Shown: in pieces, positions 1-6,404 of the stretch
Position numbering within the stretch: position 1 is the stretch's first letter
Layout of the letters: every line of letters begins with the position of its first letter
Assembly: GCA_018812385.1 (NCBI GenBank)
Contig: JAHJDU010000310.1
Coordinates: 1 to 6,437 of the forward strand
Reading direction: 5' to 3'
Source: Pseudomonadota bacterium
Lineage (GTDB): Bacteria; Desulfobacterota; Desulfobacteria; Desulfobacterales; Desulfobacteraceae
DNA length: 6,437 bases
Program-made: the position numbers and the translations under genes
Notes under the pieces: model-generated
The model's input: the letters and a program-made list of their open reading frames with translations, nothing else
The model's database searches: none
What the model was told of the DNA's origin: nothing

Positions 1-864
1 ATGGTGTTTCAAAATTACGCGCTCTAGCCCCGCATGAATGTATTTGAGAATATGTCCTTTGGGCTGAGAATCGCCAAAACCCCCAAAGAGGAAATCAAAC
101 GAAGGGTGGATGAGGTAGCCGTTATTCTGGGCCTTGAAGAGCTGTTGTTTAGAAAACCCCATGAACTTTCCGGCGGGCAGCGCCAGCGGGTGGCCATGGG
201 GCGCGCCATGGTCAGGAAACCTTCTATTTTTCTTTTTGATGAACCCTTGTCAAACCTGGATGCCAAGCTTCGTATCCAGATGAGGGCAGAAATAAAAATG
301 CTGCATCAGAGGGTAAATTCCACAATGATTTATGTTACCCATGACCAGGTAGAGGCCATGACCCTGGCTGATAGGATTGTTGTTCTAAGGGATGGATACA
401 TAGAACAGGTCGGCACCCCCATTGAACTTTTTTCAACGCCTGTAAATACATTTGTTGCAGGATTTATCGGCACCCCGCCCATGAACCTTGTTGACTGTAA
501 AATCAATATAGAAAAGAACCAAACCTTTGTCCAATTTGAACACGGACTCAGGATTCCTGTTCCAGATAAGCAAGGTACCCAGTTGGTTCATGATCAAAAA
601 GTTGTATTCGGGCTTCGAGCAGAAGAAATCACACCGATAAAAACCCAGGCACAATTTCCAGAGGAATGGATATTTAACGCCAATGTCCTGGTTGTTGAGC
701 CATTGGGAAATGAAACCCAGCTTCATGTGGATATTATGGGAATTAGAGTTTTATCCAGATGTGGCGGAAGACGGATTGTCAGGGCAAATGATAAAATCAA
801 TCTTGGCATGAACCTCAATGAAATGCATTTATTTGATGCCAAAACCACCCAGGTGATTTACTGA
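1..864 (+). CDS. MalK/UgpC-type ABC transporter ATP-binding protein, 5'-partial, with an in-frame amber codon
   Basis: This is the ATPase subunit of a carbohydrate or glycerol-3-phosphate type ABC importer (CUT1-like); it would bind two permeases on the cytoplasmic face and hydrolyse ATP. The frame is open from base 1 with MVFQNYAL, the Q-loop region, which matches about residue 79 of E. coli MalK. Walker A and the true start are therefore off the left edge. A TAG at 25-27 sits where the family has Tyr (YALYP), and the frame then continues to TGA at 862-864. Counting from the ATG at 34, it shows the signature LSGGQ (residues 45-49), Walker B IFLFDEP (65-71), the D-loop SNLDAKLR, the H-loop VTHDQVEAMTLADR (101-114), and a C-terminal TOBE/MOI-like regulatory domain (about 150-276, with FGLRAEEI and a final HLFDA). 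Calling a start at ATG 34 is unconvincing: no ribosome binding site precedes it and the product would lack Walker A. The gene is either a pseudogene, a sequencing error, or read through at TAG. The substrate cannot be read from this subunit. Confidence 0.88.
25..27 (+). other. In-frame TAG codon at a conserved tyrosine position of the ABC ATPase
   Basis: The codons GCG CTC TAG CCC CGC ATG read A-L-stop-P-R-M in the same frame as the rest of the ATPase, and homology continues without a break on both sides. MalK-family proteins have Tyr here (YALYPHM), so one base change from TAT or TAC explains the stop. No frameshift is involved. Confidence 0.9.
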
Positions 865-3800
865 TTTAACAGGCTTTCATCATCTTGGGAAATAAAAATA
901 CCTACCATATCATTAATGACCACATACAAAGACGGGACAAAAATAAGGGTTAAAATAGTGGCTGCAATCAGGCCAAAGCTGATACTGACGGCCATTGGAA
1001 TTAAAAACTGTGCCTGAAAACTGGTTTCCAGAAGAAGCGGGAAAAGGCCAGCAACAGTTGTCACAGAAGTCAACAAAACCGGTCTGAACCTGTTTTGTCC
1101 GGCTTCAATGACAGAGTCAAAAACCCTTGAACCTTTCCTGACCTTTGAATTGATAAAATCTATTAAAATCAAAGAATCATTTACTACAATTCCAGACAGG
1201 GCAACAATTCCGAAAATACTGATCATGGTGATATCAAGGTTCATGAAATAATGTCCGATAATCGCACCGATGAGTCCAAAGGGAATGGCTGTCATGATAA
1301 TTACAGGCTGGATATAGGATCTAAACTGGCTGGCCAGAAGCAAAAATATAACCATTGCTGCAAGAGAAAATCCTAACTTAAGGCTGTCAAGGGATTCTTC
1401 AGTCCTTTTAGCCTGACCTTCCAAATCATAGGTCACCCCTGGGAATCGATTAACAAGGGTATCAAGATAATTCTTTTTCAGGTCTTCAACGATTTCCCGG
1501 GCATTGGCAACATCTTCATTGATATCGGAAATGACCGTAATGATTCTTTTCCGGTCAACCCGCTGAATAGTTGAATACCCCCTCTTCATTTCAATATCAG
1601 CCACTTGATTTAAAGGTATTTGCCTTCCATCCCGGGTTCTTATCCTTAACTCATCAATACTGGCCTCAGATTCCCTCTCTTTTTGAGAGTATCGTACCAT
1701 AACCTTGATATCATCCTTGCCTCTCTGGATCTTTAAAGCTTCATCCCCGTAATAGGCCTGCCGGATCTGTGTGGCAATATCAGCCATTGTAATGCCTAAA
1801 GATTCAGCCCCTTTTTTGATGTGAATCCGTTTTTCCATTTTACCAGGTCTAAAGGTATCCGTGATATCAAAGGTTCCAGGGTATTGGGCAATTTCGCTTT
1901 TCAACTCATCAGCGGCAAGTTCAAGCTGCTCAAGATCCTTGCCCTTGAGTTGAATTTCTATTGGATTTCCACCTGGCCCACCGCCGATAATGGAAAAGGT
2001 GAGCTGTTCTGAACCCAGAATGTCTCCTGTTAACTCACGCCATTTTGCTGTTACTTCAGGTGCTGAGATATCCGGTCGTTTTGATGCCGATTGGATCTCA
2101 ATCCAGGCTTCCCCGCAATGGCCGCCATATACGCCTGGTTTCCAGTCTCTTCTTGGTATAATACCCACCTGTGAAAAATTATTAACGATCAAATCTTCTC
2201 CCCCGGCCACCCTGTCCCTGAAAAAATCATTGAGCTCAAAAGCCCCTTTTTCAATTTGTTTTATGGTCTTTTCTGTGGCTTCAAAGGGAGTTCCCAAGGG
2301 ATATATAATCTCTGAAACAATCCAGTTGCTGTCCGTCTTGGGAAAAAATACAAAGGGCACATGCCCCCCTGCCAGAACCCCGATGCTGACTATTAATATC
2401 CCAAACCCCAGGGCCAGAGTAAAATACCGGTTTCGCACACAATATTTCAAAACAGGGGTATAAATCGAATAGATAAAAATTGTTAAGACTTTTTCAACTC
2501 TGTCCCGCATCCACCTGTGGCTATCCAAAATATCTTTTTTCAGCCACTCCAACCAGAAAAAACAGATCCGGTAAATCAAAACTTTATTTTTTTTTGGCGG
2601 GGTAAGCGCATGATCAAGGTGAGCCGGCAGAATAAGAAAGGCCTCCACAAGAGAAAAGGCAAGAATGCAGATCACGGTCTGGGGCATGATGAATATGAAC
2701 TTTCCCATAATTCCTTCAATATGCATCAAAGGTGTGAATGCGACAATAGTTGTGGTGACGGCCATCACAACGGGTGCACCAATCTGGGCAATGCTGTCAA
2801 TCACCGCATCTTTGGCAGATTTGCCCGTTTTATAATGGGTATATACATTTTCCCCGACAATAATGGCATCATCCACCAGAATACCCAATGTCATGATAAA
2901 CCCGAACAAAGATAACATGTTGATGGATGCGCCAAAATAGTTCAGGACAAGAAAAGCCCCCATAAATGAAATGGGGATCCCCGACGACACCCAGAAAGCA
3001 AGTCCAAGATCAAGAAACAGGGCCAGGACAATAAATACCAGCAATATTCCCTGGAGACCATTTTTCAGCAAAAGATCAATCCTGTCCTGAACCATTTCCG
3101 CCATATCAAACCAATAACCCAGGGTAATGCCTTTGGGAAGGAAATCCTTATGTGTTTCAATATAGGCTTTAACTGTTTCTGAAATGGCAATGGTATCCTG
3201 GCTGTCTGTTCGGCGAACAACAATAAGCGCTGCTGGTTTTCCATTAAACCTTGCTTTAATATCTGTATCTTCAAATCCATCGATTATGGTGGCAACATCT
3301 CCAAGTTTAATGGTTGTCCCATCTTCTTTTGTAAGCAATGGAATCTGTTCAAATTCTTCGCCTGTATAAAGCTTTCCCTTGGCCCGGACCAGAAACTCTC
3401 CGCCTTTTGTCTTGATTTTACCACCCGGTAAATCAAGGCTTCCTGTTTTTACAGCCATTGCAACCTGATCAAAAGACAAATTAAATCGTCTCAAATTTTC
3501 TTCAGACACTTCAACGGAAATTTCATAGTTTCTTACACCTATGAGGCTTGCAAGGGAAATATTATCTGTTTCTACAAGGTCATCCCTTATTTTCTCGGCA
3601 GTATTCCGCAACACCTTTTCGCCAACATCGCCATAGATAGCCAGATAAATAGCTGGATCATTATTTTTAATCTCTGTAATAACAGGGTCTTCTGCTTGGT
3701 CTGGAAATGAATCAATCAGGTCTATCTGGGTTCTTATTTCATCTAGTTTTTCATTAATATCTGTCCCGGCCGCAAGTTCCAAAGTCACTGATCCGTGCCC

Positions 3801-4061
3801 TTCAAGGGAAGTTGAGTACATTGTTTTAACATCTTCAAGGCTTTTAAGCTTTTCTTCGATCTTGATGCAGATCCCTTCTTCAACCTCCTCTGGGGATGCA
3901 CCAGGGTATGTCACCCCGATATCAATCATATCAAGGGAAAACACTGGAAACAATTCCCGTTTCATGTTTAAGACCGTGTACGTCCCTGCCACAATGAGAA
4001 AGACCATTATCAGGTTCACAGAAACCCTGTGTTCAACAGACCATTTGCCCAAGGCTTTCAT
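858..4061 (-). CDS. RND efflux transporter permease (HAE1/AcrB-like), full length
   Basis: This is the inner-membrane proton-driven pump of a tripartite efflux system. The 1067 residues match the family's usual length and its two-fold repeat. TM1 lies at about 13-33 and is followed by the first large periplasmic porter/docking half (about 35-330). TM2-TM6 (about 335-485) include TM4 with the proton-relay pair D397-D398 in ILVDDAIIVGEN. A basic cytoplasmic loop (about 488-540) precedes TM7 (about 547-566), the second periplasmic half (about 570-890) and TM8-TM12 (about 895-1052). The VDDA motif places it with the hydrophobe/amphiphile pumps rather than the CusA/CzcA metal pumps. At the TM10 site where AcrB has its lysine, this protein reads VVNDS (N961, D962). 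RPVLLTS (from R993) marks TM11. Start: ATG at 4061, with a GGGAAA ribosome site lying in the last codons of the upstream adaptor gene, 3 bases away, so translation is probably coupled. The stop overlaps the convergent ABC gene by 7 bases. The substrate is not evident. Confidence 0.95.
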   Translation of the reverse strand: MKALGKWSVEHRVSVNLIMVFLIVAGTYTVLNMKRELFPVFSLDMIDIGVTYPGASPEEVEEGICIKIEEKLKSLEDVKTMYSTSLEGHGSVTLELAAGTDINEKLDEIRTQIDLIDSFPDQAEDPVITEIKNNDPAIYLAIYGDVGEKVLRNTAEKIRDDLVETDNISLASLIGVRNYEISVEVSEENLRRFNLSFDQVAMAVKTGSLDLPGGKIKTKGGEFLVRAKGKLYTGEEFEQIPLLTKEDGTTIKLGDVATIIDGFEDTDIKARFNGKPAALIVVRRTDSQDTIAISETVKAYIETHKDFLPKGITLGYWFDMAEMVQDRIDLLLKNGLQGILLVFIVLALFLDLGLAFWVSSGIPISFMGAFLVLNYFGASINMLSLFGFIMTLGILVDDAIIVGENVYTHYKTGKSAKDAVIDSIAQIGAPVVMAVTTTIVAFTPLMHIEGIMGKFIFIMPQTVICILAFSLVEAFLILPAHLDHALTPPKKNKVLIYRICFFWLEWLKKDILDSHRWMRDRVEKVLTIFIYSIYTPVLKYCVRNRYFTLALGFGILIVSIGVLAGGHVPFVFFPKTDSNWIVSEIIYPLGTPFEATEKTIKQIEKGAFELNDFFRDRVAGGEDLIVNNFSQVGIIPRRDWKPGVYGGHCGEAWIEIQSASKRPDISAPEVTAKWRELTGDILGSEQLTFSIIGGGPGGNPIEIQLKGKDLEQLELAADELKSEIAQYPGTFDITDTFRPGKMEKRIHIKKGAESLGITMADIATQIRQAYYGDEALKIQRGKDDIKVMVRYSQKERESEASIDELRIRTRDGRQIPLNQVADIEMKRGYSTIQRVDRKRIITVISDINEDVANAREIVEDLKKNYLDTLVNRFPGVTYDLEGQAKRTEESLDSLKLGFSLAAMVIFLLLASQFRSYIQPVIIMTAIPFGLIGAIIGHYFMNLDITMISIFGIVALSGIVVNDSLILIDFINSKVRKGSRVFDSVIEAGQNRFRPVLLTSVTTVAGLFPLLLETSFQAQFLIPMAVSISFGLIAATILTLIFVPSLYVVINDMVGIFISQDDESLLNQ
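2587..2595 (-). other. A9 homopolymer (A-AAA-AAA slippery heptamer) in the RND permease gene
   Basis: On the coding strand the codons CCA AAA AAA AAT AAA encode P489-K-K-N-K493, a run of nine A in the phase of a bacterial -1 slippery heptamer (A AAA AAA). A -1 slip reads AAA then TAA and stops at once. Adding one A by transcript slippage also leads to TAA, and losing one leads to a TGA three codons on. Every slip would yield the N-terminal half of the pump (about 492 residues). The run itself is seen directly; slippage is inference. Confidence 0.4.
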
Positions 4062-4064
4062 GTT

Positions 4065-5366
4065 TTATTTCCCATTTTGTTGGATAGTAAGTACCATGCC
4101 ATCAAGGGCACCGGGAAGGGGAGAAGAAACAATTTTATCGCCAGGTGCAAGCCCACTGTCAATATACATTTCTTCTTCAAATTTTCTTAAAACATTCACC
4201 TTTTTCATTTTTAAATGATTGTCATTCACTGTAAAAAGGATATTATCGCTCTTTAAAAGATACCTTGGCAGCACATAAATATTCTTATATGTTTCTCCTA
4301 TAATACTGCACTTAACAAAAGTCCCTGGTTTTAAATTGAAAATATTTTTTATCTTTTCATCAGAATTCAGTATTTCAAGTGTCATGGGCAATGTTCTTGT
4401 TTTTTCATCAATCTTGGCTTTTATTCGTGCGACTTTTGCATCCCATGCATAGAATTCCATGCCGTCAAAATTTGCCATCATAACTTTTGCATCCGGTGTT
4501 TTCCCGTTTTCAAAAAAGGATTCAATCCATTTAATTTTTTCCAAAGGAATTCTCACATCCACATCCAGGCTGTCTTTTTGATATATGGATCCCAAGGTCT
4601 GTCCGGTGTTAACATATTCCCCCTGCTCAGCGAATTTATCCAGAACAAAACCATTAAAGTCTGATTTGATTTCTGTCTTCTCAAGTGCAAGGTCTGCTTT
4701 TTGGAAATCAACATGGGCCATGGTAAGAGCTGTATTTTTCTGTTCCATTAATGTATCGGTTAAAGACAGCCTGTTAGTGATATTCTGCATGGCAATCTTT
4801 GCCAGCAGATATTGCTGTTCTGATCTATCAAGACTGTTTTTGGATGCAAATTGATTGTCACTCAATGCCTTGACTCTCTCAAATTCTTTTTTGGCAAGGT
4901 CCAGATTTGCTTTAGAAAGCTTGATATCGGTTCTCAAATTTTCAATATCCTGTTTTAAGCTTTCAATATCTGTTTTTGCCTGCCTGATTCGAACCTGCCC
5001 TGTCTGTTGGTTCAGTTTATAGGATCTTTGATCGATCCTTACCAGAAGTTCGCCCTTAAAAATTTGGCCACCCTCAATAAAAGAGGGGTGGATATAATCG
5101 ATTCTCCCTGGCACTTCCGTGGCAATCTTTACCAATTTTCTGGGTTTTACTATACCAAAAGCATCCACTATCATGACTTTTGAAACAGGTGTTGCAATCA
5201 TTACCTTAACACTGGGGGGTATTTTAACGATTTCATTTTTCTCGGGTTCCTTTTTTAAAGAGATAAGCAATTTTGCCAGCGCAATGGCAATAGCCAGGAC
5301 AATGACAACCCTTAAAAATCTTAAAAAAAATGAAGTGGATTTCTTAACTCCTGACGCTTTTTCCAT
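4065..5366 (-). CDS. Efflux RND transporter periplasmic adaptor (membrane fusion protein, HlyD/AcrA-like)
   Basis: This is the periplasmic adaptor that would link the RND permease to an outer-membrane channel. The 433 residues begin with basic residues and one hydrophobic anchor (about 12-36). There is no lipobox cysteine, so it is probably held by this membrane helix rather than a lipid as in AcrA. Next come the first lipoyl-like half (about 85-112, with GRIDYI and GGQIFKGELLVRID), a long Lys/Glu/Leu-rich coiled-coil hairpin (about 113-230), the second lipoyl half (about 231-262, with GFVLDKFAEQGEYV), a beta-barrel domain (about 265-355) and a membrane-proximal domain (about 356-430, with SGLAPGDKIV). 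Start: ATG at 5366, preceded by AAGG with a 9-base gap. It is the first gene of the operon, with the permease gene only 3 bases downstream. No TolC-type gene accompanies it. The function is clear from architecture; the substrate is not. Confidence 0.93.
   Translation of the reverse strand: MEKASGVKKSTSFFLRFLRVVIVLAIAIALAKLLISLKKEPEKNEIVKIPPSVKVMIATPVSKVMIVDAFGIVKPRKLVKIATEVPGRIDYIHPSFIEGGQIFKGELLVRIDQRSYKLNQQTGQVRIRQAKTDIESLKQDIENLRTDIKLSKANLDLAKKEFERVKALSDNQFASKNSLDRSEQQYLLAKIAMQNITNRLSLTDTLMEQKNTALTMAHVDFQKADLALEKTEIKSDFNGFVLDKFAEQGEYVNTGQTLGSIYQKDSLDVDVRIPLEKIKWIESFFENGKTPDAKVMMANFDGMEFYAWDAKVARIKAKIDEKTRTLPMTLEILNSDEKIKNIFNLKPGTFVKCSIIGETYKNIYVLPRYLLKSDNILFTVNDNHLKMKKVNVLRKFEEEMYIDSGLAPGDKIVSSPLPGALDGMVLTIQQNGK
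4068..4073 (-). promoter_or_regulatory. Ribosome binding site of the RND permease, inside the adaptor gene
   Basis: GGGAAA on the minus strand forms the Gly-Lys codons that end the adaptor protein and lies 6 bases before the permease ATG. The site is weak and buried in the preceding gene, which fits translational coupling and supports the chosen start. Confidence 0.45.
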
Positions 5367-5430
5367 AATCCATAACCTTTTTTATGCTGATACCAACAAA
5401 CAAATCTATAAAATTTTCCGTATCCATTTT

Positions 5431-5439
5431 TATATACCA
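5431..5439 (-). promoter_or_regulatory. Possible extended -10 promoter of the adaptor-permease operon
   Basis: The minus strand reads TGG-TATATA, an extended -10 (TGn) joined to a 4 of 6 match to TATAAT, with no good -35 at the proper distance. It lies about 65 bases upstream of the adaptor ATG. The region is AT-rich, so a chance match is quite possible. Confidence 0.2.
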
Positions 5440-5447
5440 AGATTATC

Positions 5448-5484
5448 CTTTTGAAAAGAACTTTGAAAGATAAGCTTTTAAAGC
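5448..5484. repeat. Three consecutive odd palindromes of CTTT-n-AAAG type
   Basis: CTTTTGAAAAG (5448-5458), CTTTGAAAG (5461-5469) and GCTTTTAAAGC (5474-5484) follow one another, each a perfect palindrome around a single central base. Their centres, 5453, 5465 and 5479, lie 12 and 14 bases apart. They sit just upstream of the probable leftward promoter, where a regulator of the pump could bind. AT-rich sequence makes short palindromes common, so this is a candidate only. Confidence 0.35.
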
Positions 5485-5527
5485 CTTCTCCGCAAAAATA
5501 AAAATCTAAAATATTTTACTCATCTTC

Positions 5528-5556
5528 TTGACTTCATAAGGATAGTTGAATATACA
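5528..5556 (+). promoter_or_regulatory. Sigma70-like promoter P1 for the PilZ-hotdog gene
   Basis: TTGACT (5528-5533) is separated by exactly 17 bases from TATACA (5551-5556), each a 5 of 6 match to its consensus hexamer. Transcription would begin near 5563 and leave a leader of about 110 bases. The -10 box abuts the left arm of a perfect inverted repeat, as expected for a repressible promoter. Confidence 0.55.
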
Positions 5557-5585
5557 AGTATTAAGGTTGATGAAATTTCAACTAT
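5542..5585. repeat. Perfect 9-bp inverted repeat (ATAGTTGAA...TTCAACTAT) around the P1 -10 box
   Basis: The left arm is 5542-5550 and the right arm 5577-5585, with a 26-base spacer holding the -10 box and the expected transcription start. Inside it, GTTGA recurs at 5566-5570, exactly 21 bases after the first GTTGA, about two helical turns. TGAAATTTCA at 5571-5580 is a perfect 10-bp palindrome. A further half-site, TTCAACTA, occurs at 5643-5650. The arrangement looks like an operator; the regulator is unknown. Confidence 0.5.
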
Positions 5586-5618
5586 AAATCTTTTTCTGTT
5601 GGCTGTTAAATGGCTATT

Positions 5619-5624
5619 TATAAT
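5619..5624 (+). promoter_or_regulatory. Possible second rightward -10 box (P2)
   Basis: TATAAT is a perfect -10 consensus, but the 17-base-spaced -35 position reads CTGTTG, a poor match. If used, transcription would begin near 5631, and the extra TTCAACTA half-site at 5643-5650 would lie just after the start. Confidence 0.25.
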
Positions 5625-5658
5625 GAGAATACAATTATTTAGTTCAACTAAAGATAAC

Positions 5659-5663
5659 AGGAG
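5659..5663 (+). promoter_or_regulatory. Ribosome binding site of the PilZ-hotdog gene
   Basis: AGGAG lies 12 bases before the ATG at 5676, slightly farther than ideal. A second in-frame ATG at 5682 is farther still, so the first ATG is preferred. Confidence 0.5.
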
Positions 5664-5675
5664 AGTGGGTTAAAA

Positions 5676-6404
5676 ATGTTAATGACACTGAGAGCCCCGC
5701 GTGTAGAGAAACCAATTGAAGCGCTTTTAGATGATGGTATTTGTGTAATAGAAAACATTTCCACATCTGGAGGATTTTTAAAAACCGACCATAATATTCC
5801 CAAAAAAAATTTTAATATTACATTAAAACTAATGGGGCGCAAAACCATAGGAATAAAGTGTGAGCCTCAATGGGAAAATGAATCCGGTGTGGGGTTCAAA
5901 ATTTTAGACATTGAAAATTCAAAAGAAAATTTTTTCAATAACTATATAGAAAACCAATTCCAGGCATTTAAAATATATGGGAAGAACCGGGTTTTCACAT
6001 CGGAAATCATGGTGACTCTCAAAGATACCAATGTATTTGGAAACGTATATTTCAGCAATTATATTGAATACCAGGGGAGCATCCGGGAAAAATTTTTATT
6101 GGCTTCCGTTCCAGATCTTCACGAGATGCTTGCCAAAACACATGTCAGGCTAGTTACTATAGATACCTATAATAAATTTATCAGCAATGCCTATTTTGGT
6201 GACATATTATTACTTGAACTCACAACATCAGACATAAATGCGGCAACCTGCAAATTGAATATTACCTTTAAGAACAAAGCCACGGGAAAACTTGTAGGCA
6301 AAGGCTATCAAAGATTCTGTGTCGTCAGTTCCAAGGGAAAAGTAATGAGACTTCCAGAAGCATTATTAGGGCCTCTGGATTTTTACCAGGAGATTGAGAA
6401 CTAA
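5676..6404 (+). CDS. PilZ-like domain fused to an enediyne-type hotdog thioesterase-like domain
   Basis: This 242-residue soluble protein has no signal peptide or membrane segment. Residues 1-95 look like a PilZ domain, the c-di-GMP receptor fold: an N-terminal Arg pair R6 and R9, N27-I-S29-T-S-G32 fitting the [D/N]xSxxG motif, a GVGFKI strand (71-76), and a terminal helix ending YIENQF. The arginines are RxxR, not the usual RxxxR, so ligand binding is uncertain. Residues about 105-235 form a 4HBT-like hotdog domain. DTNVFGNVYFSNY (117-129) and QGSIREKFL (133-141) closely follow the motif I recall for enediyne polyketide thioesterases (CalE7/DynE7 type), as does the late GKGYQRFC (208-215). 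The usual catalytic Asp of YbgC/4HBT enzymes is N119 here, a substitution I believe that subgroup shares. Probable role: hydrolysing or binding an acyl thioester under c-di-GMP control. It is divergent from the pump operon and more AT-rich than it. Domain calls are fairly sure; activity is inferred. Confidence 0.85.
   Translation: MLMTLRAPRVEKPIEALLDDGICVIENISTSGGFLKTDHNIPKKNFNITLKLMGRKTIGIKCEPQWENESGVGFKILDIENSKENFFNNYIENQFQAFKIYGKNRVFTSEIMVTLKDTNVFGNVYFSNYIEYQGSIREKFLLASVPDLHEMLAKTHVRLVTIDTYNKFISNAYFGDILLLELTTSDINAATCKLNITFKNKATGKLVGKGYQRFCVVSSKGKVMRLPEALLGPLDFYQEIEN

Larger units (their letters stand above)
5367..5675. promoter_or_regulatory. Divergent intergenic region between the pump operon and the PilZ-hotdog gene
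   Basis: These 309 bases hold no believable gene. They are strongly AT-rich and must carry the promoters for both the leftward adaptor-permease operon and the rightward PilZ-hotdog gene. Individual sites are listed separately: a rightward sigma70-like promoter, a second rightward -10 box, an inverted repeat with extra half-sites, a cluster of palindromes nearer the pump side, and a weak leftward extended -10. No obvious intrinsic terminator or riboswitch was recognised. Confidence 0.8.

Noticed and set aside
1..27. ATG at base 1 as the start of a tiny 8-codon gene
   Set aside because: It encodes MVFQNYAL, an internal Q-loop segment of the ABC ATPase, so the methionine is internal and the gene begins left of the window.
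1990..2915. Plus-strand open frames at 1990-2463 and 2517-2915
   Set aside because: They lie antisense inside the well-supported RND permease gene and show no recognisable domain; they are mirror frames of its codons.
858..4061. Heavy-metal (CusA/CzcA) RND pump
   Set aside because: TM4 reads VDDAIIVGEN, the HAE-type pair of aspartates, and no methionine- or histidine-rich metal sites are seen in permease or adaptor.
3862..4854. Plus-strand open frames across the permease start and the adaptor gene
   Set aside because: They are antisense to strongly conserved coding sequence and have no protein-like features of their own.
5571..5580. TGAAATTTCA palindrome as an independent regulatory site
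   Set aside because: It overlaps the right arm of the longer inverted repeat and is AT-rich, so it is reported only as part of that structure.
5648..5848. Minus-strand 66-codon frame over the start of the PilZ-hotdog gene
   Set aside because: It overlaps the PilZ coding region, its domain motifs are all on the plus strand, and no ribosome site or family was recognised.
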